From Anaerolineaceae bacterium (GTDB lineage: Bacteria > Chloroflexota > Anaerolineae > Promineifilales > Promineifilaceae): 44,244 nt of DNA. The stretch covers positions 1 through 44,244 of the forward strand of contig PABI01000021.1 of the NCBI GenBank assembly GCA_002699125.1, in the 5' to 3' direction. Under the pieces are notes generated by a model that saw nothing but the letters and a program-made list of their open reading frames with translations, did no database searches and was not told the DNA's origin. The translations under genes were made by a program, and so were the position numbers. This document shows positions 1-7,673 of the stretch, in pieces; positions within the stretch are counted from its first letter, which is position 1; each line of letters begins with the position of its first letter.

Positions 1-694
1 CCGCAGCGGCGCGGCCCATAGCTGGCACAACGTGGCCGATGTTTCATTATGTCTGGGCGATTTGGAGATGACTCACAGTTATGCAACTGAAGCGTTGCGG
101 CTGACCCAGGAAACAGGTTTGCGCCGCGTGGAAGTTACCTCGCTGCTTTTGCTGGGACATGTGGCCTTCTATCGTGGTCAGCCGGAAGAGGCATTGTCTT
201 ATGTGGCTCAAGCGGCCGTTTTAAACGACCAGCTACAGTTATCCTTTGCCACGCTGCTGAGTGCCTTTCTCAAAGGTCAGGCCCTGGCCGCCTTAGAGCA
301 GTGGGAAGCGGCCGAGCAGGCCTACGCCCGCAGTGCGGCGGTCGAGGGCGACTTTGCCTTCTTAAAGCTGTACTGTGAGGCAGGAATCGGGCTGGTCCAT
401 CTGGCGCAGGGAGAGTTGGCGGCGCTACGGCCGTTGGCCGACAAAATTGTAGTTCATCTAGAAGAGCAGGGGCCGGGTTATTACCGCGAACCGCTGTGGC
501 TGCCCTGGACAGCTTACCAGTTTTTAACTGCTCTAAACGATAAAAGAGCAGATACCATTTTGGCGGCCGCACGTAATCTACTAACAACGCTAACGCAACG
601 TATCAGTTCAGAAGAAGAACGCCAGCTGTTTTTGCAAAAAATCCCCACCCATCGCGCATTGTGCCAGCTTATTGAATTGCCAAGTACATCGTGA
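1..694 (+). CDS. TPR-repeat protein, C-terminal part (cut by window edge)
   Basis: The reading frame is open from base 2 of the window, so the gene starts outside it and the in-frame GTG at 32 is probably internal. The visible 230 or so residues are all helical. They show TPR-like spacing of small and aromatic residues, for example LLLLGHVAFYRGQPEEAL followed by blocks around GQALAALEQWEAAEQAY and GIGLVHLAQGELAAL. Such tails occur in MalT/LuxR-type regulators, AfsR/SARP-type activators and adenylate-cyclase-like ATPases of Chloroflexota, where TPRs bind partners or sense ligands. Which of these heads is attached cannot be seen. The TGA stop at 692-694 overlaps a possible GTG-started small ORF. 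TPR assignment is fairly safe; the protein class is unknown. Confidence 0.7.
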   Translation, partial: RSGAAHSWHNVADVSLCLGDLEMTHSYATEALRLTQETGLRRVEVTSLLLLGHVAFYRGQPEEALSYVAQAAVLNDQLQLSFATLLSAFLKGQALAALEQWEAAEQAYARSAAVEGDFAFLKLYCEAGIGLVHLAQGELAALRPLADKIVVHLEEQGPGYYREPLWLPWTAYQFLTALNDKRADTILAAARNLLTTLTQRISSEEERQLFLQKIPTHRALCQLIELPSTS

Positions 695-840
695 AGCATG
701 ATGTTCTAGATTATCTCCCACCACTACCCCAACAAAAATTTGAAGATATTTTTGATTTTGCCCGGCAAGCGGCCGAAAGTTTATACGCGGCTGATGAAAA
801 TTTTGAAGCAGAAGACAGATCGTTAACCTGTTGGAGGTAA
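691..840 (+). other. Possible 49-codon ORF overlapping the TPR gene stop
   Basis: A GTG at 691 overlaps the TGA of the TPR gene by 4 bases, the classic translational-coupling arrangement. It opens 49 codons beginning VKHDVLDYLPPLPQQKFEDI and ending at TAA 838-840. The composition (acidic, helix-forming) is protein-like. After the stop, another frame continues with LEVRAALEVDGKE to a stop near 870, so this could equally be the frameshifted remnant of a longer small protein. I recognise no family. No dedicated Shine-Dalgarno site was seen. Confidence 0.25.
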
Positions 841-941
841 GAGCCGCATTAGAAGTGGACGGTAAAGAATAATACGTCTACCTCCAGTGTTGTTTAGGTC
901 GAGAGCATTTGAGAGTTACATTTAACCGCTCCTGACAGCTT

Positions 942-970
942 TTGACAGTTTTTCCCCGTTATAGTCGAAT
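942..970 (+). promoter_or_regulatory. Possible promoter of the mevalonate cluster
   Basis: TTGACA at 942-947 is followed after 17 bases by TCGAAT at 965-970, a perfect -35 with a 4/6 -10 box. It lies in the 276-bp stretch (841-1116) upstream of HMG-CoA reductase. That stretch holds no convincing gene, one copy of the ACGGCCGT octamer (1002-1009) and an imperfect member of the GTAATCGG repeat family (about 1048-1070). It would give a 5' leader of about 140 nt. The weak -10 keeps confidence low. Confidence 0.35.
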
Positions 971-1116
971 CTGGTGGTGGCCAAATGCTGCTCGCTGGCA
1001 AACGGCCGTTACCCAATCAGCTTAAAAAGGCGTGTTGAAGGGAACCCGATACCGTTAACCGATTACCGTTTCCCCGCGCCTTTGTATGAATTTTTAGTTT
1101 TTAAGAGGAGACACAA

Positions 1117-2424
1117 GTGGGCGAAAAATCATCAAGATTACCTGGATTTTATAAACGGCCGCTCGACGAACGGGTAAACATCGTGGCCGATTGGGCCGGA
1201 TTGGATGATGCTGATGTGGCTGTGCTCAAAGGGCAAGGGCTGGCCAACGAGCAGGCCGACAAAATGATTGAAAATACGCTGGGCACCTTTGCCCTGCCGC
1301 TGGGAATCGCCGCCAACTTTTTGATCAACGGCCGTGATTACCTCATTCCCATGGCCGTAGAAGAACCCAGCGTCGTCGCCGCCGTCAGCAACGCCGCCAA
1401 GAAAATTCGAGCCGGTGGCGGTTTCCACACCAAAGCCACCGATCCGGTGATGATTGGCCAGATTCAGGTGTTGAATATTCCCGATATGGAGGCAGCCATC
1501 GCCGCCATCGAAGCGAACAAGACGGAGCTGCTGGAAATCGCTAACTGCTGCGACCGGGTGATCGTGAGCCTGGGTGGTGGCGCACAAGATATTGTGGCCC
1601 GGCCGTTTCCCGACACAGCGGTCGGCCCCATGCTCGTTGTTCATCTGCATTTCGACACCCGCGATGCTATGGGAGCCAACGCCATCAACACGTCGCTGGA
1701 GTCTTTGGCTCCCAAAATTTCGGAGCTGACAAACGGCCGTACCAACCTGCGCATCCTCTCTAACCTGGCCGACCAGCGCACCGCAACCGCCCGCTGCACC
1801 ATTCCCGCCGGCCAGCTGGCCACCGCCGACATCCCTGGCAATGACGTGGCTCAATTAATTGAAGAAGCCAACGCCTTTGCTGTCGTTGACCCATACCGGG
1901 CCGCCACGCACAACAAAGGCATCATGAACGGCATCGACGCCGTCTGCATCGCCACCGGCAACGATTGGCGCGCCGTTGAAGCCGGTGCCCACGCCTACGC
2001 CGCCCGCAGCGGCCAATACAGTGCCCTCACCGACTGGCACGTGGATGAAAACGGCGATCTTTATGGCGAAATTACGCTGCCGTTGGCTGTGGGCATGGTG
2101 GGTGGAGCGACCAAAGTGCATCCCACAGCCCGCGCGGCCATGAAAATATTAAACGTCGCCTCTGCGCCCGAGCTGGCCCAGGTGATGGCCGCGGTTGGAT
2201 TAGCACAAAATCTGGCCGCCATCAACGCCCTGGCCACCGTGGGCATCCAAAAAGGGCACATGCGCCTGCACGCCCGCCAGGTAGCCCTGGCCGCCGGTGC
2301 CCAGGATGGACAGGTGCAAAAAATCGCCGACAAGCTTGTGGCAGAACAAAATATCCGCGTGGAACGCGCGGCAGAATTACTGCACAGTTTTCAGTTACCA
2401 GTAAACAGCAAGTCAGCAAACTGA
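1117..2424 (+). CDS. mvaA: Hydroxymethylglutaryl-CoA reductase, class II
   Basis: The product (435 aa) interconverts HMG-CoA and mevalonate using NAD(P)H and is cytosolic. The catalytic residues are all visible and fall at the same numbers as in the Pseudomonas mevalonii class II enzyme: Glu83 in VEEPSVVAA, Lys267 in HNKGIMNG, Asp283 in ATGNDWRAVEAGAHAYA and His381 in KGHMRLHA. The substrate-binding ENTLG stretch is at 52-56. Length is typical of class II (about 430 aa, no membrane anchor). The start is GTG 1117, supported by AGGAG at 1106-1110. It is followed by HMG-CoA synthase, a thiolase-fold protein and DUF35 on the same strand, so the direction is presumably biosynthetic. Archaea with the same synthase/DUF35 type usually carry class I reductase, so the pairing is chimeric. 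Degradative use cannot be excluded by sequence alone. Confidence 0.93.
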   Translation: MGEKSSRLPGFYKRPLDERVNIVADWAGLDDADVAVLKGQGLANEQADKMIENTLGTFALPLGIAANFLINGRDYLIPMAVEEPSVVAAVSNAAKKIRAGGGFHTKATDPVMIGQIQVLNIPDMEAAIAAIEANKTELLEIANCCDRVIVSLGGGAQDIVARPFPDTAVGPMLVVHLHFDTRDAMGANAINTSLESLAPKISELTNGRTNLRILSNLADQRTATARCTIPAGQLATADIPGNDVAQLIEEANAFAVVDPYRAATHNKGIMNGIDAVCIATGNDWRAVEAGAHAYAARSGQYSALTDWHVDENGDLYGEITLPLAVGMVGGATKVHPTARAAMKILNVASAPELAQVMAAVGLAQNLAAINALATVGIQKGHMRLHARQVALAAGAQDGQVQKIADKLVAEQNIRVERAAELLHSFQLPVNSKSAN

Positions 2425-2469
2425 TTGCTGACTTACTGATCACCGATTACTGATTTTAACGAGGTAAAA

Positions 2470-3546
2470 ATGAGTGAATTCAAACCCCAAAACGGATTAA
2501 TGAAACCAGATCGCCCGGTGGGCATTGTGGGCTACGGCGCGTACGTGCCCCGCTACCGCCTACCCGCCAGCGAGGTTTCTAAAATGTGGACCAACGGCAC
2601 GGGCGGCACGCCCATCGTCGAAAAAGCGGTCAATGGACTGGATGAAGACGTGATCACCATGTCGATTGAAGCGGCCCGGAACGCAATGCAGCGGGCTCGC
2701 ATCAACCCGCAAGAGATTCGTGCCGTCTGGGTGGGCAGCGAAAGCCACCCGTACGCCGTCAAGCCCAGCAGCACCATCGTCGCCGAGGCCATCGGTGCGG
2801 TGCCCAACACCATGGCCGGTGACTGGGAGTTTGCCTGTAAAGCCGGCACCGAAGCAATGCAGGCGGCTATCGGCTTTGTTGGCTCCGGCATGGCCCGCTA
2901 CGCCTTCAGCATTGGTATGGACACCGCCCAAGGGCGTCCAGGTGATGCGTTGGAATACACGGCGGCGGCTGGTGGAGCGGCCGTATTGCTAGGTCCTGCT
3001 GCTGAATCTGTGGCTATCATCCACGGCTCCTACTCCTTTGTGACCGATACACCCGACTTCTGGCGGCGCGCCCATGCTGAATATCCTTCGCACGGCGATC
3101 GCTTCACTGGCGAACCGGCTTACTTCAAGCACGTTGCTGGCGCAGCCGAAATGTTGATGGAGTCGTTGGGTGCAAAATCTGGTGATTATGATTGGGCCGT
3201 GTTCCACCAGCCAAATGCCAAATTCCCCCAGCGCGTAGCGGCACAGCTTGGCTTCTCCAAAGAACAAATTCAGCCGGGACTTTTAAGTCCGCGCATCGGC
3301 AACACCTACTCCGGCAGCACCATGATTGGCCTCACCGCCATTCTGGACATCGCTAAGCCGGGCGACCGTATTTTGATGGTCAGCTACGGCTCCGGTGCCG
3401 GCTCCGACGCCTTCGACATTGAAGTGACCGACAAGCTACCTGAGGTGCAGAATTTGGCCACCACAACCGAAGCGTACATCAGCCGCCGCACGGAAATTAA
3501 TTACGCTACCTATACCCGGTATCGGGATAAATTGAAGCTTTCTTAA
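2470..3546 (+). CDS. Hydroxymethylglutaryl-CoA synthase, archaeal type
   Basis: This 358-residue thiolase-fold enzyme condenses acetyl-CoA with acetoacetyl-CoA to HMG-CoA. It matches the archaeal-type synthase family throughout: [14 protein letters not shown] near the N-terminus, [20 protein letters not shown] at about 88-107, the acyl-accepting Cys123 in [19 protein letters not shown], His246 in [16 protein letters not shown] at 277-283 and the C-terminal GSGAGSDAF. All catalytic positions are intact. The start is ATG 2470 after GAGGT at 2461-2465. The 45-bp gap from the reductase contains a GTAATCGG-family inverted sequence. In methanogens this enzyme forms a complex with a thiolase and a DUF35 protein, and both neighbours are present downstream here. 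Confidence 0.92.
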   Translation: MSEFKPQNGLMKPDRPVGIVGYGAYVPRYRLPASEVSKMWTNGTGGTPIVEKAVNGLDEDVITMSIEAARNAMQRARINPQEIRAVWVGSESHPYAVKPSSTIVAEAIGAVPNTMAGDWEFACKAGTEAMQAAIGFVGSGMARYAFSIGMDTAQGRPGDALEYTAAAGGAAVLLGPAAESVAIIHGSYSFVTDTPDFWRRAHAEYPSHGDRFTGEPAYFKHVAGAAEMLMESLGAKSGDYDWAVFHQPNAKFPQRVAAQLGFSKEQIQPGLLSPRIGNTYSGSTMIGLTAILDIAKPGDRILMVSYGSGAGSDAFDIEVTDKLPEVQNLATTTEAYISRRTEINYATYTRYRDKLKLS

Positions 3547-3555
3547 AAAAGTTTG

Positions 3556-3600
3556 GAGTCTGCCAGTCCGCGAGTTGGCGCGTTTTTCACTCGCAGACTC
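3556..3600. repeat. Inverted repeat in the HMG-CoA synthase/thiolase gap
   Basis: GAGTCTGC (3556-3563) pairs with GCAGACTC (3593-3600), and an alternative inner pairing GCGAGT/ACTCGC is also possible. The GC-rich element fills most of the gap before the ATG of the thiolase-like gene. It may lower or uncouple expression of the distal genes. There is no T-run, so it is not an obvious terminator. Confidence 0.4.
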
Positions 3601-3639
3601 GCTACTCGCCTACTTGCCACTTATATTTTGGAACAACAA

Positions 3640-4797
3640 ATGAACGACGTATCAATCATTGGCCTGGGCCAAACCGAAGTAAAAGAGATGTGGGAAACCT
3701 CCATTCGCCATCTGGCATGGTACGCCATTGAGGCGGCGCTGGATGATGCCCACATTAGCAAAGTGGATGCCCTGTTTGTGGGCAACATGGCTGCCGGGCA
3801 GCTAAGCAACCAGATGCACCTTGGGGCGCTCGTGGCTGATTTTGCCGGGCTGCGCGGCATTGAAGCAGTCACGGTGGAAGCGGCCGATGCGTCTGGTGGC
3901 GCGGCGCTGCGGCAAGGCATTTTGGCCGTGAAGAGTGGCCTGGTGGAAACTGCGCTGGTTGTCGGCGTGGAAAAGATGACGGATCAGGTGGGCAGTTCGG
4001 CTACGGCCGTTCTTGCCAGCACCCTTGACGCCGATTACGAAGCGATTCATGGTCTCACCGTGGCCGGTATGGGCGCACTATTGATGCGCCGCTACATGCA
4101 CGAATACGGCGTCACCGTCGATGATTTTGCCAATTTCAGCGTCAACGCCCACGCCAATGGCACCAACAATCCGCTGGCGATGTACCGCAATCGCCTCAAA
4201 GCGGACCGTTTTGGCAGCGCGCCGCAGGTGGCCACGCCCGTCAGCCTGTTTGACATGGCGCCCAGCGGGGATGGCGCTGCGGCGGTCATCATTACCCGCC
4301 ACGAACGGGCGCTGGACATGGTGCCCCAGCCGGTGCGTTTTGCCGGCTCGGCCCTGGCCACCGACACGCTGGCGCTGCACGACCGCAAAAACGTGCTGCA
4401 TTTGCGCGCCGCCGAGCTGAGCGCGCAAAGAGCGATGCAAGCCGCCAACGTCAGCCACGATGACATTGATCTGTTTGAGCTGCACGATTCGTTTACGGTG
4501 ATGGCCGCGCTGTCTTTGGAAGCAGCGGGGTTTGCCGCCCCGGGCCAAGGGTGGCAGCTGGCGCGGGATGAGGAAATTGGCCGGGACGGCCGTATTCCCA
4601 TCAGCACCTTTGGCGGGCTCAAGGCACGGGGCAATCCCGGTGGAGCCACCGGCATGTATCAAATCGTCGAAGTGGCTCGCCAGCTGCGCGGGCAAGCGGG
4701 CGACAACCAGATTGCCGATGCCAAAATCGGCATGGCGCAAAATTTGGGTGGGAGTGGGGCAACGGCCGTTACCCACGTTTTACGCACTGACAGTTAA
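3640..4797 (+). CDS. SCP2/archaeal-type thiolase-fold protein with degenerate active site
   Basis: The 385-residue product from ATG 3640 aligns along its whole length with archaeal acetoacetyl-CoA thiolases. Landmarks are VSIIGLGQTEVKEMWE, FVGNMAAGQLSNQMHLGALV, GVEKMTD, FDMAPSGDGAAAVI and a C-terminal NLGGSGATAVTHVLR. An upstream in-frame start at 3553 lies inside the inverted repeat and is unlikely. The position of the nucleophilic Cys in the usual EAACASGG is Asp83 (EAADASGG). The usual HDCF is His282-Asp-Ser284-Phe, and the usual GHPxGATG is GNPGGATG with Asn332. Normal Claisen thiolase chemistry is therefore unlikely. It may be a scaffold in a synthase/DUF35 complex, or a thiolase-fold lyase like the Ltp2 aldolases, which also use a DUF35 partner. 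Family assignment is firm and function open. Confidence 0.85.
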   Translation: MNDVSIIGLGQTEVKEMWETSIRHLAWYAIEAALDDAHISKVDALFVGNMAAGQLSNQMHLGALVADFAGLRGIEAVTVEAADASGGAALRQGILAVKSGLVETALVVGVEKMTDQVGSSATAVLASTLDADYEAIHGLTVAGMGALLMRRYMHEYGVTVDDFANFSVNAHANGTNNPLAMYRNRLKADRFGSAPQVATPVSLFDMAPSGDGAAAVIITRHERALDMVPQPVRFAGSALATDTLALHDRKNVLHLRAAELSAQRAMQAANVSHDDIDLFELHDSFTVMAALSLEAAGFAAPGQGWQLARDEEIGRDGRIPISTFGGLKARGNPGGATGMYQIVEVARQLRGQAGDNQIADAKIGMAQNLGGSGATAVTHVLRTDS

Positions 4798-4962
4798 CAT
4801 AAGTCAGCAAAACAACCCTCTCTGATAGGTTTTGACAGTATTTCAGCCCACGCTGACAGGGAATGAGAGATGTTTTGTAGATAATGGTTTGTGACAAACG
4901 GCGCAAATTCGATGAAAGATACGGCCGTTTAGAAACTTGAAATTTATGTGGGAGACAAAATA

Positions 4963-5373
4963 ATGGAAGTTTCACGCCATTGGCGTTTACAAGAACAGCG
5001 ATACAAATTAGTTGGTGAAACCTGCGACAGCTGCGGCGTTAAACTTTTCCCGCCGCGTGATGTTTGCCTGGAATGCAAAGCCCCCGCTTACGAACTTTAC
5101 ACCTTTACTGGCCTGGGTGAAATCTATTCCTTCACCACCATTTATGATGCGCCAGCCGGGTTTGAACACAACGCGCCCTACACCGTTGCCCTTGTTAAGC
5201 TGGAAGAAGGTCCCCTCGTCACTGCCCAGCTCACCGACGTGGATGAAAGTGAACTCAGCATTGGGATGCCGGTAGAAATGGTCACCCGCAAGCTGCGCAC
5301 CGATGGCCCCGAAGGCATGATCGTCTACGGGTATAAATTTCGTCCAATTCATGCACAGCAAGTTTTGAATTAA
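4963..5373 (+). CDS. DUF35 zinc-ribbon/OB-fold protein
   Basis: This is a 136-residue protein with an N-terminal helix, a rubredoxin-like zinc ribbon (Cys21, Cys24, Cys35, Cys38; CDSCGVKLFPPRDVCLEC) and a C-terminal OB fold including GEIYSFTTIYDAPAGF and PYTVALVKLEEGPLVTAQL. DUF35 proteins bind thiolase-fold enzymes. In archaea one bridges acetoacetyl-CoA thiolase and HMG-CoA synthase, holding CoA between them. In actinobacterial steroid catabolism, DUF35 domains partner the Ltp2 aldolase. The neighbours here fit the first case by gene content. The start is ATG 4963, with GGGAG at 4950-4954. The 165-bp gap upstream carries an octamer copy and no convincing promoter. Confidence 0.88.
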   Translation: MEVSRHWRLQEQRYKLVGETCDSCGVKLFPPRDVCLECKAPAYELYTFTGLGEIYSFTTIYDAPAGFEHNAPYTVALVKLEEGPLVTAQLTDVDESELSIGMPVEMVTRKLRTDGPEGMIVYGYKFRPIHAQQVLN

Positions 5374-5386
5374 GAGCGTTATAATC

Positions 5387-5428
5387 GCTAGATGTGCTAT
5401 TCACCCTAGAAGCAATAGCACATCTAGC
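5387..5428. terminator. Long perfect hairpin between convergent operons
   Basis: A perfect 15-bp stem pairs 5387-5401 (GCTAGATGTGCTATT) with 5414-5428 across a 12-nt loop. It lies 14 bp after the DUF35 stop and 89 bp before the end of the opposing cytochrome c gene. It lacks a T-run, so it may act as a bidirectional RNA 3'-end stabiliser or a factor-assisted terminator rather than a classic intrinsic one. Confidence 0.55.
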
Positions 5429-5516
5429 TGATAAATTATCTACAGTTTCTGATTCCCCTTAATCAACCCCTTCCTCACCAAAATCAAACCAATTTCTCCT
5501 TTTATCTCTCAACTTT

Positions 5517-7037
5517 TTATTCAGTGCCTGCCCAAACTGGCGTTCCATTCTCCCGCAAAACCTTCATTGTGCCGCTGGTCTGATTGGTGATCCAGTTCAC
5601 CTCAATGTGATCGATGGACTCGAATCCTTCCAGCGAAACGGAATCCCCGACGTTGAGCACAATCCCCTGTTCAGTCCAGAACCAGGGTGGTCCCAGCATT
5701 GTCTCGACGAGTGAGCCAGCGGCCGTTTGCACAGTGAGCAGGTTATTTTCAACGGTCACCACCGTGCCCTGGATGGCCATGGCTGGGCCTTGCCCATTGG
5801 CAGCGGGCGTTGCTGTGGTGGCAGTGCCCTGGCTCGATTTTCCGGGTGGCGAGCCGGAGTCACGCCATGGCGGGCCACCCTGCCCTTGGCCCTGACCACC
5901 GCCGGGGGTAGTGTTGGTACCATCATCGGTGCGCAGCCACGGTGGGCCGCCGCCCTGCTGCGTGCCCCGCGGATTTTCGACAAACGGCGCAGTTGGTTCC
6001 CAGGCGCGCAGATAGGCAACCAGGGCATCAATCTCCACGCTGGTGAGCCGGTCGCCAAAGGAAGGCATACTGCTGTTGGGCCGCCAGCCGCCATTGATGA
6101 TAGTGCTGCGCAGCTGCTCGTCATTGTTGGCAGTGAGCACCTGTTGGCTGTTAAGAACGGGGCCGGTGCCGCCGCTGCCTTCTTCACCGTGGCAAGCAAC
6201 GCAGGTGGTGCTGTAGAGGCGTTCGCCCAAGTCGAGCATCGCTTCCGGGTCTTCAATATCAACCCAGACCGGCTCCGGTGGCGTCAGCACCACCCCTTCC
6301 GCCTCGATTTCATCCCAATGCTGCAAAAATCTGACGATCGCTTCAATCTCGGCCGGGGTGAGGGCACCGCGCCAGGGCACCATCGCCGTGCCGCTAACTC
6401 CTTCGCTGATGATGCGAATCAGTTCGTCAGCGTCGCGGCTTTGGACGTCGGCGGTGTTGAGCGGCAAACCTAAATCACTGCCTTCGCCATTAATGCCGTG
6501 GCAAATGGTGCAGTTGCCGGCATAAAGCTGGAAGCCTTCAGCCCATTCAGAGCCGGCTTCGGCGCTCATTGCTTCAATTTGGGCCACCATCGTCGGATCA
6601 ACTGAGGGATTAGGCAGCGCCGGTGGAATCAAGCCTTGAACAGCGGCCAATTCGCCCACCTGGGTCCAGTCAGCATAGCGAATGAGAGCGATGAGTTGGT
6701 CGATCTGATAATCGTTGTAGAGACCGCCTTCGTCTTCATGCCAGCCAGTCATGGTGGTGCCGTAGCGGCCACGCGCAATGACTTTGAACAGGTCTTCGTA
6801 GACGGCCGTTTGCAAAGCAGAATTATTCAATGCGGGCGTGGCTCCAATGCCTTCTCCCTCAATGCCGTGGCAAACAGCGCAGTTCTCCACATAGATAAGT
6901 GACGCTTCGGTAACGTACTGATTTTGCAAATCATCCTGGGCGTTTTCACGTAGGGCCGGTTCGTACCAGGCATAAATTGGGAAAACAACAACGAGGGCCA
7001 GAAAACCAAAAAAGCTGATGAGGTTGTATTTGTTCAT
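5517..7037 (-). CDS. Triheme cytochrome c subunit of the bc complex with fused C-terminal domain
   Basis: The 506-residue product has an N-terminal signal/anchor helix (about residues 6-25), then three cytochrome c domains with CxxCH at 53-57 (CAVCH), 176-180 (CTICH) and 279-283 (CVACH), placing three hemes outside the membrane. Methionine ligands are plausible in MTGWH, TAMVPW and SSMPSFGD. Residues about 355-415 form a Gly/Pro/Gln/Thr-rich linker containing a repeated GGPPW motif. Residues about 420-506 form a small beta domain (IQGTVVTVENNLLTVQT, VLNVGDSVSLEGF) reminiscent of DUF5666/OB folds; that name is tentative. It is the last gene of the cytochrome b-Rieske-cytochrome c operon and presumably receives electrons from the Rieske protein. 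Start ATG 7037 has GGAA about 10 bases upstream. The gap to the Rieske gene carries a CGCAGATT-family repeat (about 7060-7088). Confidence 0.88.
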   Translation of the reverse strand: MNKYNLISFFGFLALVVVFPIYAWYEPALRENAQDDLQNQYVTEASLIYVENCAVCHGIEGEGIGATPALNNSALQTAVYEDLFKVIARGRYGTTMTGWHEDEGGLYNDYQIDQLIALIRYADWTQVGELAAVQGLIPPALPNPSVDPTMVAQIEAMSAEAGSEWAEGFQLYAGNCTICHGINGEGSDLGLPLNTADVQSRDADELIRIISEGVSGTAMVPWRGALTPAEIEAIVRFLQHWDEIEAEGVVLTPPEPVWVDIEDPEAMLDLGERLYSTTCVACHGEEGSGGTGPVLNSQQVLTANNDEQLRSTIINGGWRPNSSMPSFGDRLTSVEIDALVAYLRAWEPTAPFVENPRGTQQGGGPPWLRTDDGTNTTPGGGQGQGQGGPPWRDSGSPPGKSSQGTATTATPAANGQGPAMAIQGTVVTVENNLLTVQTAAGSLVETMLGPPWFWTEQGIVLNVGDSVSLEGFESIDHIEVNWITNQTSGTMKVLRENGTPVWAGTE

Positions 7038-7122
7038 GCGATTATTCCATAAATTGGACGCTGATTAACGCAGATTAACGCAGATTTGAGTTTACTATCG
7101 GCGTTCATTCGCGTCCTATTTT

Positions 7123-7617
7123 TCAGGCATAGGTGAGCTGATCGGTGGTGAAGTGGTCCCGTTGGGTGATGTGGCCGGTATCGACCAGGATTTGGCCATC
7201 TTCAATTTGGATGGCGAACAGGTCCAGAGCGCGAGGTGCAGGCGGGTTCTGCACGTCGCCGTTGGTGTCGAAGCTGGAAGCGTGGCAAGGGCAGAAGAAC
7301 TGATTTTTATCGGCTTTCCAGCTGATGGTGCAGCCGAGGTGGGTGCAGCGACTGTACACGGCCAGAAAACCACCGTCGGGTGCATGGATGAGAAAGAAAC
7401 GGCCGTCAGGAAACTCCACCACTGAACCAGCCGGAAATGATGCAACCGGCCCGGCATTGACAATGCCGCCAAATTCACCGGCCAAGCTGCGCGGCTGCAT
7501 AAACAAGAGGCTGACGCCGCCCATCTCCAATACGGCCAGGGCACTCAACGCGCCAATGCCCAGCTTAAGAAAGTCGCGGCGAGAAAGATTAGGGTCTTGT
7601 GTCATTTGGGTAGTCAT
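7123..7617 (-). CDS. Rieske iron-sulfur protein of the bc complex
   Basis: This is a 164-residue 2Fe-2S subunit that passes electrons from quinol to the cytochrome c subunit on the outer face of the membrane. Residues 12-17 (SRRDFL) followed by a hydrophobic helix form a Tat-type signal/anchor. Cluster box 1 is Cys91-T-His93-LG-Cys96 and box 2 is Cys109-P-Cys111-His112-ASSF, with all four ligands and both disulfide cysteines present. I chose ATG 7617 because GGAG stands 9 bases upstream. An upstream in-frame GTG at 7644 sits inside a perfect 34-bp palindrome and would be poorly accessible. The order b-Rieske-c on the minus strand and the small gaps indicate one operon. Confidence 0.92.
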   Translation of the reverse strand: MTTQMTQDPNLSRRDFLKLGIGALSALAVLEMGGVSLLFMQPRSLAGEFGGIVNAGPVASFPAGSVVEFPDGRFFLIHAPDGGFLAVYSRCTHLGCTISWKADKNQFFCPCHASSFDTNGDVQNPPAPRALDLFAIQIEDGQILVDTGHITQRDHFTTDQLTYA

Positions 7618-7631
7618 ATCGATACTCCGAT

Positions 7632-7665
7632 AAGTGCGACTCACTTTTAAAAGTGAGTCGCACTT
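7632..7665. repeat. Perfect 34-bp palindrome between cytochrome b and Rieske genes
   Basis: The 17-base arm AAGTGCGACTCACTTTT is followed immediately by its exact complement. The palindrome occupies nearly all of the gap between the cytochrome b stop (7674) and the Rieske ribosome-binding site. In the mRNA it would form a very stable hairpin that could protect the upstream message or set the subunit ratio. It could also be a palindromic protein-binding site. Confidence 0.6.
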
Positions 7666-7673
7666 GTTAATTT

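Noticed and set aside
974..1177. 67-residue open frame before HMG-CoA reductase
   Set aside because: It overlaps the reductase start, lacks a ribosome-binding site and contains an octamer and an intergenic repeat; composition is not protein-like.
1138..1854. 238-residue open frame on the minus strand
   Set aside because: It lies entirely antisense to HMG-CoA reductase and is Gly/Val/His-rich as expected of a mirror of GC-biased codons.
3553..3639. N-terminal extension of the thiolase-like protein
   Set aside because: The added 29 residues come from an inverted repeat and precede the family's conserved VSIIGLGQT start.
5727..6473. 248-residue open frame on the plus strand
   Set aside because: It is antisense to the triheme cytochrome c gene, which has three clear heme motifs.
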